From an uncultured Alphaproteobacteria bacterium (GTDB lineage Bacteria > Pseudomonadota > Alphaproteobacteria > HIMB59 > GCA-002718135), in contig CACIQI010000003.1 in NCBI GenBank assembly GCA_902588745.1, positions 62,001 through 126,000 on the forward strand: a stretch of DNA of 64,000 bases, given 5' to 3'. Position numbers and translations under genes: made by a program. The number at the start of each line of letters is the position of its first letter. The stretch's first letter is position 1. The notes under the pieces were generated by a model. It did no database searches. It was not told where the DNA came from and was given only the letters and a program-made list of their open reading frames with translations. Shown here one piece after another: positions 19,144 through 28,026 of this stretch.

Positions 19144-19895
19144 TGAAAATAACAATTTTAGGCTGTGGAGGATCTTTCGGATCACCTTTAGCATGGAATA
19201 GACATGGTAATATTGATCTTAATAATAAAAGAAATTTTAGAACAAGATCATCTGTATTAATTGAATATAAAAATACAAATATTCTAATTGATACTAGTCC
19301 AGACCTTAGACAACAACTTTATAGTGTTAAATGTACAAATATTGATGCAGTACTTTATACTCATATTCATTCTGATCATACATCAGGTGTGCCAGATATG
19401 AGAGCAATGTCTTTAATAAATAAAAAAATTATCCCTGCATATATGCCTAAAGAAATGATTCCTGAGATGGAAACAAATTATAAATATATTTTTAAAGGAG
19501 AAAAAGATTATTTACCATTTATGGAAATTAAAGAATTAGATTCTAGTATAAATTTTCAAAATATAAATATTGAAACATTTAAACATAATCACGGTTCAAT
19601 TGATGTTCAAACATACAAGATTGGAAATTTTGCTTATTCTACAGATTTAAAAAAATTTTATAATAAAGATATTGATAAATTAAAAAATCTAGATTTATGG
19701 ATAGTTGGTTTGTTAAGACAAGATACTCATCCCGCTCATGCTGGATTTGATCAAATAATGGATTTCATTTCATATATTAAACCTAAACAAACTATTTTTA
19801 CTCATATGACAGCTTTACTAGATGAAAAAGAATTAATAAAAAAGTGCCCACCAAATGTTAAACCTGGATATGATGGAATGATTATTGATTTATGA
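19143..19895 (+). CDS. MBL-fold metallo-hydrolase (PhnP-like)
   Basis: Beta-lactamase-fold hydrolase, 250 residues. The zinc motif HxHxDH is THIHSDHTSG (H74, H76, D78, H79), with later ligands in HNHGS, YSTDLKK and the terminal FTHM. The N-terminal ILGCGGSFGSP and the LLIDTSPDLRQQL-type segment place it with the PhnP group, which includes cyclic phosphodiesterases. A PhnP-like gene after tatD is the standard alphaproteobacterial arrangement; no phosphonate genes are nearby, so the substrate is unknown. The stop overlaps the next ATG (ATGA). Confidence 0.9.
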   Translation: MKITILGCGGSFGSPLAWNRHGNIDLNNKRNFRTRSSVLIEYKNTNILIDTSPDLRQQLYSVKCTNIDAVLYTHIHSDHTSGVPDMRAMSLINKKIIPAYMPKEMIPEMETNYKYIFKGEKDYLPFMEIKELDSSINFQNINIETFKHNHGSIDVQTYKIGNFAYSTDLKKFYNKDIDKLKNLDLWIVGLLRQDTHPAHAGFDQIMDFISYIKPKQTIFTHMTALLDEKELIKKCPPNVKPGYDGMIIDL

Positions 19896-20827
19896 AATCA
19901 GAATCTATTGGTTTCATAGGTGTAGGAAACGTTGGTTCAAACCTTGCAAATAATTTATTAAAATCAAATAATAATGTTTTTGTGTATGATAAAAATAATC
20001 AATCTTATTCAAGATTAAAAAATCTAAAAAACAAACCTTGTAAAACCTTAAAAGAATTAACTGAAAAGAGCGATATTATAATAACCTGTTTACCTTCACC
20101 AAAAGCGGTAAGCAAAGTTTTAAAAACTATATTAAAATATTTAACTAAAAAACATATCTGGATTGAGATGAGTACTACAGATAAAAACGATATGATAAGT
20201 TTATCCAAAAAAGTAACTAGTAAAGGTGGAAAAGTATTAGAATGTCCTATTACCGGAGGAGAACATAGAGCTAAATCAGGGAATATATCTATTTTAGCTG
20301 CAGGCAAAAAATCAACTTTCAAAAAATGTTTCCCAATTTTATCATTGCTTGGTCATGAAATTTTATATTGTGGAAAAATTGGAAATGCCTCAATATTAAA
20401 AGTGATTACAAATTATTTAGCATCATTACATTTAGTAGGTATAGGTGAGGCTTTGAGTGTTGCAAAAAAAAATAAAATTGACTTAGGTTTAACGTATAAA
20501 GCGATAAAAATAAGCTCTGGGAATAGTTTTGTAAATGAAACTGAAACAAAGGTCATACTTGGAGGCAGTTATGATGTTGGATTTACAATGGATCTAGTCA
20601 ATAAAGATATAAATCTTTTTAATAAACTTGGAAAAAATATAAAGTTAGAACTGGGAAATTATCTAAACAAAAAATTTAAACTTGGTATGAAAAATTTAGG
20701 TGAAAGATCATTTAGTACTAGTATTATTAAATTAATTGAAAAAGATGCAAAAATTAAATTAAGAGCAAAAAATTTCCCAAAACAATTAATTGATAAACAA
20801 AAAAAACAAAAAGGTGTAGAAGTATAA
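19892..20827 (+). CDS. NAD(P)-dependent beta-hydroxyacid dehydrogenase (HIBADH family)
   Basis: Member of the 3-hydroxyisobutyrate / tartronate semialdehyde / 6-phosphogluconate dehydrogenase superfamily, 311 residues. Rossmann dinucleotide motif GFIGVGNVGSNL (7-18), substrate-binding segment CPITGGEHRAKSG (usual APVSGG) and catalytic lysine K170 in GNASILKVITNYL (usual GxGxxxKxxNN). The acid substrate cannot be named. It is joined by ATGA overlap to the upstream operon and is one base from the SMP-30 gene, suggesting a shared sugar-acid or hydroxyacid route with it. Confidence 0.85.
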   Translation: MKSESIGFIGVGNVGSNLANNLLKSNNNVFVYDKNNQSYSRLKNLKNKPCKTLKELTEKSDIIITCLPSPKAVSKVLKTILKYLTKKHIWIEMSTTDKNDMISLSKKVTSKGGKVLECPITGGEHRAKSGNISILAAGKKSTFKKCFPILSLLGHEILYCGKIGNASILKVITNYLASLHLVGIGEALSVAKKNKIDLGLTYKAIKISSGNSFVNETETKVILGGSYDVGFTMDLVNKDINLFNKLGKNIKLELGNYLNKKFKLGMKNLGERSFSTSIIKLIEKDAKIKLRAKNFPKQLIDKQKKQKGVEV

Positions 20828-20828
20828 T

Positions 20829-21782
20829 ATGTCAGATAAAAAATTATTACCTGCCGATTTAGATCCAAGAAATCCAAGTTATGCTTACAAAAATAAATAT
20901 AATGAACATGTAGAAAATACTGATCAATTCAATAACTATGTAAAGTCTACTGAAGTTAAAAAAATTTTTTCTGGAATGTTATGGGGAGAAGGTCCGGCTT
21001 ATATTCCTCATTTAGATACATTAGTCTGGAGCGATATACCGAATAACAGGATGCTAAAGTTATCAAATAATATAGTATCTGAATATAAAAATCCCTCCAA
21101 CTATTGTAATGGAAATACTATTGATAAAGAAGAGAATGTAATTTCTTGTTCACATGGAGGAAGATGTATCTATAAAACTAATGATAATTTAGAAGTGGAA
21201 GTCTTAGTTGATAATTATAATGGTAAGAAACTTAACTCGCCAAATGACCTATTTGTTAAATCGGATGATACAATTTGGTTTACAGATCCGCCTTATGGTA
21301 TTCTATCAGATTATGAGGGATATCCTGGTGAGCAAGAATATGGTGGCTGCAATGTGTTTTCTTTTGATCCTAGACTAAATACTTTAAAAGTTATGATTGA
21401 CGACCTTGATAGACCAAATGGAATTGCCATTTCTCCAGACGAAAAAAAACTATATGTTGCAGATACTGGAGAAAATATCAAACATTTGTATGTTTATGAT
21501 ATGGTAGACGGATTACCCATTAACAGAAAATTAATTTATGATTTTAAACCCTTTTTCTCCGATGGTTTTAGATGTGATAAAGATGGTAATGTTTGGACAA
21601 GTGCAGGAAAAGCAATTAAATGTTTTAATCCTCAAAACGAATTAATTGGGCAACTTATAATCCCTGAATTAGTATCAAATTTAGAATTTGGAGGAGCTGA
21701 AGGAAATATCTTGTTCATAACAGCCACAACTAGTTTATATTCAATTGAATTAAATCAACAAGGTGCCAGATTTTATGAATAA
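20829..21782 (+). CDS. SMP-30/gluconolactonase family protein
   Basis: Six-bladed beta-propeller lactonase of the SMP-30/LRE family (PF08450), 317 residues. Metal ligands appear at E54 (WGEGPAY), in the SPNDLFVKSDDTIWFTDPPYG segment and at NGIAISPDEKKLYVADTG. There is no signal peptide, so it is cytoplasmic. Such enzymes open aldonolactones. Being one base after a hydroxyacid dehydrogenase suggests the two act in one catabolic route. The end overlaps phhB by 8 bases. Confidence 0.88.
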   Translation: MSDKKLLPADLDPRNPSYAYKNKYNEHVENTDQFNNYVKSTEVKKIFSGMLWGEGPAYIPHLDTLVWSDIPNNRMLKLSNNIVSEYKNPSNYCNGNTIDKEENVISCSHGGRCIYKTNDNLEVEVLVDNYNGKKLNSPNDLFVKSDDTIWFTDPPYGILSDYEGYPGEQEYGGCNVFSFDPRLNTLKVMIDDLDRPNGIAISPDEKKLYVADTGENIKHLYVYDMVDGLPINRKLIYDFKPFFSDGFRCDKDGNVWTSAGKAIKCFNPQNELIGQLIIPELVSNLEFGGAEGNILFITATTSLYSIELNQQGARFYE

Positions 21783-22110
21783 ACCTTTATCATCAGGAAA
21801 GTGTGAACCATGCAATGGAAACACTCCTAAATTAGATTATCAAGAAATTAGTAAATTTTTATCTGAACTTAATGAATGGTCAGTCAATGACAATCAAGAA
21901 ATGATTTTCAAAAAATTTAAATTTAGCAATTTTAAAAAAGCGATATCATTTGCAAATGAAGTAGGAGAAGTAGCAGAAAAAGAAGGTCATCATCCCGATA
22001 TATCAATAGGATGGGGTTATTGTTTAGTTATGGTCCATACTCACGCAATAGAGGGATTATCAGTTAATGATTTTATATTAGCTTCCAAAATTGATTTAAT
22101 TAAAAGTTAA
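21775..22110 (+). CDS. phhB: Pterin-4a-carbinolamine dehydratase
   Basis: Dehydrates 4a-hydroxytetrahydrobiopterin, recycling the pterin cofactor of aromatic hydroxylases. The family active-site motif GHHPD is at 71-75, and the second histidine region THAIEGLS is at 89-96. An N-terminal extension with CEPCNGNTPKL is common in bacterial members. A GTG 12 bases upstream is in frame, but the ATG overlapping the previous stop is preferred. No phenylalanine hydroxylase gene is visible here; the protein may serve another pterin enzyme. Confidence 0.9.
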   Translation: MNKPLSSGKCEPCNGNTPKLDYQEISKFLSELNEWSVNDNQEMIFKKFKFSNFKKAISFANEVGEVAEKEGHHPDISIGWGYCLVMVHTHAIEGLSVNDFILASKIDLIKS

Positions 22111-22114
22111 TTTA

Positions 22115-23491
22115 ATGAAAAAAAAAATTTTTATTTGCGGTATTAGTACTGAATGCTGCTCTTATTCAACATTAATACAAAATAAAAAAGATTTTGAAGT
22201 TTTAAGTGGAAAAAAACTTTTAAAATATATAAATTTTCCATATTCCAAACATAATAATATAACATTTGTACCAAATAAATTTTATAGAAGTTTACCTGGT
22301 GGGCCTGTAGATAAAAAATTTTTTATAAAAACTATTAACAATATCATAAATGATTTAATAAAATCAAAACCTGCTGATGGTATTTTGCTAATCATGCATG
22401 GTGCTATGTATGTCAAAGGTATTAGTGATCCCGAAGGTTTTTTTATTAAAAAAATTCGCTCTAAAGTATCTAAAAAATGTAAAATATCATTATCTTATGA
22501 TCTTCACGGGCAGATGACTGATTCAATTATAAAAAATATCGATTATTTTGCAGCATATAAAACAGCCCCACATATTGACGTTAAGCAAACTTATTCAAGG
22601 GCATTGAAAATGTTAATTGATGGATTATTAAAAAATAAAAAAAATCATATTATTTGGGAAAAAATACCAGTTTTAGTTTCAGGCGAAATGTCATCTACAA
22701 TAGTTGAGCCATGTAAAAAAATTTATAAAAATCTTAATATTTTTAATAAATTAAATGTGATTAATGATTGTAATTTACTTATAGGATATGTTTGGGCTGA
22801 TACTAAGAGGGCAACAGCTTCTGCAATTGTAAATTGTACAGATGTTAATATCGGTAAAAGAATTTGTAAGAAAATAGCACTAAGTTATTGGAATAATAGG
22901 TTTAATTTAGTTTATGATATGAAATCTTATAAGTTAAATAAGATTTTTCATGTAGTTAATAAAAAAAGATTTACAATTTTAGCCGATAGCGGAGACAATC
23001 CAACAGCTGGAGGAGTAGGTAGTAGAATAGATGTATTAGAGCACGTATTTAAAAACAAGATAGAGAACACACTATTTGCAGGAATTTATAATGAAGAAAT
23101 TTTTAGAGAGTTAAAAAATAAAAAAAACAAAATTGTCATAAAAGATAGTATCTCAAAAAAGAAAATTTCTATTTCAATTGATAAATTTTATCTAAAAAAT
23201 GATAATGCTATTGTAATCTCTAATAATAATACAGTAATTTTTACTAAATACAGAAAACCTTTTCATTATCTAAGTGATTTTAGGGAATTAAATATAAATT
23301 TAAAAAAATATAAAATATTGATTGTAAAATCAGGATATCTTTCACCAGAACTTAAAAAACTTAAAGCAGATAATTTTATGATTTTAACAGATGGATTTGT
23401 TACCCAAGATTTTAAAAGAATTAAAAATTTATTTAGGGAAAAACCAATTTATCCTTTTCAAAAAAATTTTAGATACAATATAGTTATTTAA
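22115..23491 (+). CDS. M81 family metallopeptidase (MlrC / microcystinase C-like)
   Basis: Homologue of Sphingomonas MlrC, a family of zinc peptidases or amidohydrolases widespread in proteobacteria. Family segments present are GPVDKKFF (usual GGP.....), LLIMHGAMYV (94-98), the metal ligands YDLHGQMT (D129, H131) and YKTAPHIDVKQT (H153, D155), and a GDNPTAGG glycine-rich loop in the C-terminal domain. The N-terminal HETNTFS signature of the family is altered to TECCSYS. At 458 residues it is slightly shorter than typical. Natural substrates of most members are unknown; microcystin degradation should not be assumed. Confidence 0.85.
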   Translation: MKKKIFICGISTECCSYSTLIQNKKDFEVLSGKKLLKYINFPYSKHNNITFVPNKFYRSLPGGPVDKKFFIKTINNIINDLIKSKPADGILLIMHGAMYVKGISDPEGFFIKKIRSKVSKKCKISLSYDLHGQMTDSIIKNIDYFAAYKTAPHIDVKQTYSRALKMLIDGLLKNKKNHIIWEKIPVLVSGEMSSTIVEPCKKIYKNLNIFNKLNVINDCNLLIGYVWADTKRATASAIVNCTDVNIGKRICKKIALSYWNNRFNLVYDMKSYKLNKIFHVVNKKRFTILADSGDNPTAGGVGSRIDVLEHVFKNKIENTLFAGIYNEEIFRELKNKKNKIVIKDSISKKKISISIDKFYLKNDNAIVISNNNTVIFTKYRKPFHYLSDFRELNINLKKYKILIVKSGYLSPELKKLKADNFMILTDGFVTQDFKRIKNLFREKPIYPFQKNFRYNIVI

Positions 23492-24880
23492 TTAAGTACC
23501 ACAAAAAGTTTCAAATACTTTTTCACTTTCAAGAGGTGCGGCAATATATTTTTTATTTTCTATTTTCTCATAAGGATTTTTTAGTAACTTTTCGAATTCA
23601 TATAATTGACTGTAATTATTGCTGTACACTTCATTAATTATTTCTTCAATAATATGATTTCTAGGTATAATTTGAGGATTAACATTTTTAAATTTTCTTA
23701 TTTTATTTTTTTTATATTTTTCTTCCCAATTTTTAAAAATTTTTTTATCAAGGGCATTATTTTCTAAATCTAAAAATGTATTTGTATAATCAAGTTTATA
23801 AATATGCATCAAATCTAAAAATTCTTTAACAATTTCTTCGTTATTATTATTCGTATCTAAATTTAATTTCATAGACATCATTGTTAACCAAGATTTATCA
23901 AATAATTTTTTATATTTATTTAATATATCTTCGATTCTTTTAATCGCTGTTTTTTCATTTGAATCAATTAAATGAAGAAAAGTTTCAGCAAATCTTGCTA
24001 AATTCCACAACGTTATTTTTGATTGATTTTCAAAAGAATATCTTCCCATTTTATCAATTGAGCTAAAAACTTTTTTTGGATTATATTCATCCAAATATGC
24101 TGCTGGACCATAATCTATAGTTTCACCAGATAAAGACATATTATCGGTATTCATAACGCCATGAATAAAACCAACTCTCATCCAATCTAAGACTAACTTA
24201 ATTTGTAAATCACAGATTGTCTCATAAAATTTTAAATATTTATCATTATTATTATCTATATCAGGATACAGCCTTGAAATTGTATAAGATATAAAGTTTT
24301 GAAATTCCTCTCTATTTTTTAAAAGGCTTCCAAATTGAAAAGTTCCCACTCTAATATGCGATTTTGCAACTCTAATTAAAATTGCACCAGGCTCTAATCT
24401 ATCACGCAATACATTTTCACCTGTAGTAATAACAGCTAGTGCTCTGGTTGATGATATGCCAAGATTATGCATAGCTTCACTCAATATGTATTCCCTTATC
24501 ATTGGACCTAATGCAGCCTTTCCGTCTCCATTTCTAGAATAGGGTGTCTGTCCTGATCCTTTTAACTGTATATCTACCCTTTGTTTATTATTAGTAATAT
24601 GTTCACCAATAATTACTGCTCTACCATCGCCTAAAATTGTAAAATTTCCAAATTGATGTCCAGCATAAGCTTGAGAAAAGTAATTTTTATTTAATTTAGT
24701 TTTTCCCAAAAGAATATTACACTTTTCATCATCATCATATTTACTAAAATCTAAATCTAAGTCCCTTGCAAGATCACTATTAAACAAAACTAATTTTTTA
24801 TTACTAAAATTTTCAGGATTAACTTTACTATAAAAAATACTAGGTAGTTTCGTATAACTATCTTGAAAATTCCAAACCAT
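23492..24880 (-). CDS. selO: Protein adenylyltransferase SelO
   Basis: Pseudokinase-fold enzyme that AMPylates proteins on Ser, Thr or Tyr, often tied to redox stress. Family marks: YAGHQFGNFTILGDGRA starting near residue 72, the RVDIQLKGSGQTPYSRNGDG glycine-rich region, REYILSEAMHNLGI, and the metal-binding MNTDNMSL...DYGP segment. It ends with the family's C-terminal FCGT, whose cysteine corresponds to the selenocysteine position in animal SelO. At 462 residues it is at the short end of the family. It is convergent with the MlrC-like gene, with no gap, and divergent from the 2OG oxygenase. Confidence 0.93.
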   Translation of the reverse strand: MVWNFQDSYTKLPSIFYSKVNPENFSNKKLVLFNSDLARDLDLDFSKYDDDEKCNILLGKTKLNKNYFSQAYAGHQFGNFTILGDGRAVIIGEHITNNKQRVDIQLKGSGQTPYSRNGDGKAALGPMIREYILSEAMHNLGISSTRALAVITTGENVLRDRLEPGAILIRVAKSHIRVGTFQFGSLLKNREEFQNFISYTISRLYPDIDNNNDKYLKFYETICDLQIKLVLDWMRVGFIHGVMNTDNMSLSGETIDYGPAAYLDEYNPKKVFSSIDKMGRYSFENQSKITLWNLARFAETFLHLIDSNEKTAIKRIEDILNKYKKLFDKSWLTMMSMKLNLDTNNNNEEIVKEFLDLMHIYKLDYTNTFLDLENNALDKKIFKNWEEKYKKNKIRKFKNVNPQIIPRNHIIEEIINEVYSNNYSQLYEFEKLLKNPYEKIENKKYIAAPLESEKVFETFCGT

Positions 24881-24950
24881 ATTGAATAAATATATATAAA
24901 TTTTTTAAATTTAACATCTACAACTTTAGTATATAAGCATTAAGTCAGTA

Positions 24951-25733
24951 ATGAATACCATAATTGATATAGTTAATCAGTCAAAACATCCAATAGATAG
25001 CGATGAATATATACAATATTGCAATGATGAAATTAAAAAAAATTCTATACTAATATTGAATGATTTTTTAACAAATGACTGCTTAAGTGAATTAATTACT
25101 GAAGCACATGGATTACTAAATCAAGCTTTCTATTGTTCTCAAAATCATACTATCTTACTTAATAAACAAGATAAATTAAGTGACTTGAATGATCCTTTAA
25201 ATAGAGAGGTCGTTAGTGATAAAGGTTGTGTCCCTCATGATCTGTTAAATCAGCAATCAAAATTAAATATTTTATATCAATCAAATATTTTTAAAAATTT
25301 TTTAAAAGGTGTCTTAAATTTAAAAGATATTTATCCATACAGTGATACCTTATCTTCCATAAATTATAATTATTATCAAAAATCACAACAGCTAGGATGG
25401 CATTTTGATAATGCATCATTTGCTATCACTTTAATGATACAATCATCAGATAAAGGTGGTGAATTTGAATATGTTAGTAAAGGTAGAAATTTTTCTGAAA
25501 ACTATATCGATAAATCATATATTAAAGATATTTTAGATAGAAAAATTTTACCACAAAAAGCAGATGTTGATGCCGGTACTCTTATATTATTTTATGGTAG
25601 AAATTATTTGCATCGTGTAACACCAGTAGAGTCTAAAAAACCAAGAATATTAGTAACACTTAATTATAATGAAGAAGAGGGCACAATGCTTTCAGAAAAT
25701 GCAAGATTAACATTTTTTGGTAGAATTAACTAA
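24951..25733 (+). CDS. Fe(II)/2-oxoglutarate-dependent oxygenase, ArpA / HalD-like group
   Basis: A 260-residue double-stranded beta-helix oxygenase. The iron ligands are intact: H151-x-D153 in LGWHFDNASF and H221 in YLHRVTPV, and R232 (KPRILVTLNY) would bind 2-oxoglutarate. The overall pattern (GGEFEYV, GTLILFYGRN, LHRVTPV, late LSENARLTFFGR) recalls the group often labelled ArpA or HalD/BesD. True carrier-independent halogenases there have Gly in place of the HxD aspartate, so this protein should be a hydroxylase or desaturase rather than a halogenase. The substrate, possibly an amino acid, is unknown. It stands alone, convergent with the tupA-like gene. Confidence 0.75.
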   Translation: MNTIIDIVNQSKHPIDSDEYIQYCNDEIKKNSILILNDFLTNDCLSELITEAHGLLNQAFYCSQNHTILLNKQDKLSDLNDPLNREVVSDKGCVPHDLLNQQSKLNILYQSNIFKNFLKGVLNLKDIYPYSDTLSSINYNYYQKSQQLGWHFDNASFAITLMIQSSDKGGEFEYVSKGRNFSENYIDKSYIKDILDRKILPQKADVDAGTLILFYGRNYLHRVTPVESKKPRILVTLNYNEEEGTMLSENARLTFFGRIN

Positions 25734-26524
25734 TTATGATTAAAGAAAAATAATTGTTTTCCATTTACTCGATAATTATTAATCAATTTTTTTGCTTCTT
25801 CTGATGTAATCCAATCAATATATTTTTTAGCCTCTTCAATATTTAAATTATTATTTATCTTATTGCTAACTAAAATTATTCCATATTGATTAAATAATGG
25901 TGGTAAATTTTCACAGACAATTTTTAGATTTTCTTTTTTATTAAAAGCTATCCAAGTGCTACGATCACTTAGAGTGTACGCATTCTTTTGATTAGCTATT
26001 AATAGTGTTGAGCCCATGCCCTGACCAACACTGAGATACCAATTTTCTTTAAATGGTATATTTATATTTGATAATTCCCAAAGCTCTTTCTCCTTTTTGT
26101 GTGTTCCACTCTCATCACCTCTTGATACAAATAATAATTTTGATTTTTTTATTTCAATCATTTTATTTTCAATTGAAGAGCATGTTTTGTTATCTTTTTT
26201 TGGTCCTATCAAGACAAAATCATTATACATCAAATCATATCTTAGGGTGCCATATCCCTTATTCATAAATTCTAGCTCTGACTTTTTATGATGAACTAAT
26301 AAAATTTCAACATTTCCATCCATTGCAACTTTAATTGCCTGACCTGTTCCAAGAGATAATGCTCTGACTTTTATTTTATATTTTTTTTCAAATTCTTTGT
26401 TAATATATTCTAATAAACCCGTATCGTGTGTAGAAGTTGTGCTTGCTATGGTTATATGATTATCATTAGCTAGAGCATTCTTAATCAAGAATATTAAAAT
26501 AAATATAAGTAAAACTCTAATCAT
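25730..26524 (-). CDS. tupA: Tungstate ABC transporter substrate-binding protein TupA-like
   Basis: Periplasmic binding protein of the TupA/ModA-like PBP-2 type, 264 residues, with a signal peptide (1-19, cleavage after ALA). Family-specific stretches are ASTTSTHDTGLLEYIN, LSLGTGQAIKVAMDGN, ILLVHHKKSE, GYGTLRYDLMYNDFVLIGP and FVSRGDESGTHKKE, the last two carrying oxyanion-binding residues. The expected permease (tupB) and ATPase (tupC) are not beside it: the upstream neighbour is on the other strand. It is therefore an orphan in this window, though partners could lie elsewhere. Confidence 0.88.
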   Translation of the reverse strand: MIRVLLIFILIFLIKNALANDNHITIASTTSTHDTGLLEYINKEFEKKYKIKVRALSLGTGQAIKVAMDGNVEILLVHHKKSELEFMNKGYGTLRYDLMYNDFVLIGPKKDNKTCSSIENKMIEIKKSKLLFVSRGDESGTHKKEKELWELSNINIPFKENWYLSVGQGMGSTLLIANQKNAYTLSDRSTWIAFNKKENLKIVCENLPPLFNQYGIILVSNKINNNLNIEEAKKYIDWITSEEAKKLINNYRVNGKQLFFFNHN

Positions 26525-26584
26525 AAAACTTGATACATCTTATAGTACTTACTAAATATATTTATATATTTTGAAAGGATAGTT

Positions 26585-26770
26585 ATGAAAATTATTAAAG
26601 TTTTAGAAAAAACTGAACTAGTAATAGTAGATTTAGAGGTAAATTTAGGTAAAGAAAAAAGAAATGGTTTAACATTATGTGTTAAATATAATGGTGATTA
26701 TTATCCATTAAATACTGCACATGATGGAAGGCCAATTTTAATGAATAAAGATAATATAATTAAAAATTAA
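26585..26770 (+). CDS. Small protein of unknown function
   Basis: Sixty-one residues with alternating hydrophobic and charged positions (ELVIVDLEVNLGKE) suggesting a small beta-fold, and a C-terminal HDGRPILMNKDN. No signal peptide or membrane span. A good Shine-Dalgarno (AAGGA) sits 5 bases before the ATG, which is rare around here and supports translation. It runs divergently from tupA and its end overlaps the convergent DUF3147-type gene by 11 bases. I do not recognise the family. Confidence 0.65.
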   Translation: MKIIKVLEKTELVIVDLEVNLGKEKRNGLTLCVKYNGDYYPLNTAHDGRPILMNKDNIIKN

Positions 26771-27107
26771 AATTCAATTTTTTAATTATAAACATAAAAA
26801 TAGCATAAGCTATTGCAGTGCTAATTATTGAAACTATCAGAGAGAAAACAAAGTTTTGTTTAAATTTTAAAAGTATTGGTAAAACAATAAAAAATACTAT
26901 TGAAGGTACAGTCATAACAATTGTGCTATAAGAGAGATCTATAACTTTTTGATAGTCTTTTGTATCCCAATACAACCAAACAAATGCCAATAGTGAAGTC
27001 AATGGTAAAGAAACAATAATTGCGGCAGTCCAAGTATATTTTTTAGCTATTTCTGAAACAGCAACAATTATAATTGCACTGATTAGTGTTTTAAGAATTA
27101 TGTACAT
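26760..27107 (-). CDS. DUF3147-type small integral membrane protein
   Basis: A 115-residue protein with four predicted membrane helices, starting MYIILKTLISAIIIVAVSEIAKKYTWTAA and with SLPLTSLLAFVWLYWDT in the first loop region, a pattern I associate with DUF3147. Function unknown. Its 5' end overlaps the 3' end of the upstream EamA permease gene by 17 bases on the same strand, so the two are probably cotranscribed and may act together at the inner membrane. Confidence 0.75.
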   Translation of the reverse strand: MYIILKTLISAIIIVAVSEIAKKYTWTAAIIVSLPLTSLLAFVWLYWDTKDYQKVIDLSYSTIVMTVPSIVFFIVLPILLKFKQNFVFSLIVSIISTAIAYAIFMFIIKKLNFNF

Positions 27108-27966
27108 TTTTACTCACATTGGTTCGAGTTGCTATATAAACACCAAAAGTACAAATTAACAACCCTATAATATCTATTAATAATAATTTTTCACCTAATA
27201 CAAACCAAGCCATTACAGCTGTAGTTGGAGGTACTAGAAAGAAGAGACTTGATGTTTTAGAAGCTGTTCCATTTTTTATCAAGTACATTAGAATTGCGTA
27301 AGCTCCAAAGGATACCATAATAATTTGCCAAGAAATTGATAAAATAAAACGTGTATCAAAATTAATAAATGATATTTCAAAAAAAAGTGAAATCATAAAT
27401 AAAAATATTCCAGCACTTAATGCTTGATAAAAATTATTAACTGAAAGACTGATTTCATGAGTAAATTTTTTTTGCCAAATAGTAGCTGAAGTTGCTCCTA
27501 AAAGTGCAACAATAGAAGCAATAACACCTATTGTTGGGATTTCTGTTCCAATATCATAACCTATAACTAATATAGTGCCTAAAAAACCAAAAAATATTCC
27601 TATCCATTGCGTAATAGTAACTTTTTCTTTTAAAATAGGTCCACTTAGAATATTTGTTAAAATAGGTTGGAGGCATACAATTAACGCAGATAATGTTGCA
27701 GTAAGTCCCATAGAATAAGAAAAAAATACTCCACCTAAATAAAATCCATGAAAAAGAATTCCCGTAATCATAGCTTGAAAGATTAAATTTCGATTTATTC
27801 TTATTCTTTCCCTAAAAATAATAGAAAAAATTAAAAAAAATGCACTTACAATACAAAACCTAAAACATAGTGCTGCAAAAGGGCTTGCTGATTGCACAAT
27901 AAATTGACCACTTATAAAAGCACTACTCCAAAAAAAGATAAATAGATATGAAAGATATAGGTTCAT
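27091..27966 (-). CDS. EamA/DMT family permease (copy 1)
   Basis: Drug/metabolite transporter of 291 residues with ten predicted helices in two EamA repeats. The first repeat carries FWSSAFISGQFIVQSASPFA, the second LLGATSATIWQKKF, with the family's LGEKLLLIDIIGLLICTFGVYIATR near the end. Proteins of this type export or import amino acids, nucleobases, sugars or compatible solutes; substrate cannot be inferred. It is the first gene of a two-gene unit with the DUF3147-type protein and one of five such permeases within 9 kb. Confidence 0.88.
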   Translation of the reverse strand: MNLYLSYLFIFFWSSAFISGQFIVQSASPFAALCFRFCIVSAFFLIFSIIFRERIRINRNLIFQAMITGILFHGFYLGGVFFSYSMGLTATLSALIVCLQPILTNILSGPILKEKVTITQWIGIFFGFLGTILVIGYDIGTEIPTIGVIASIVALLGATSATIWQKKFTHEISLSVNNFYQALSAGIFLFMISLFFEISFINFDTRFILSISWQIIMVSFGAYAILMYLIKNGTASKTSSLFFLVPPTTAVMAWFVLGEKLLLIDIIGLLICTFGVYIATRTNVSKNVHNS

Positions 27967-28026
27967 TATAAATAATAATTCTATTCTTTATTTATAAATG
28001 TTATGAAAATTTATTCATAGAATAAA

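Noticed and set aside
24951-25733. Calling the 2OG oxygenase a halogenase
   Set aside because: The iron-ligand aspartate (D153) is present, whereas halogenases of this kind have Gly or Ala there.
26053-26291. Two + strand frames across the tupA-like gene
   Set aside because: They are antisense to strongly conserved tupA motifs and overlap each other in different frames.
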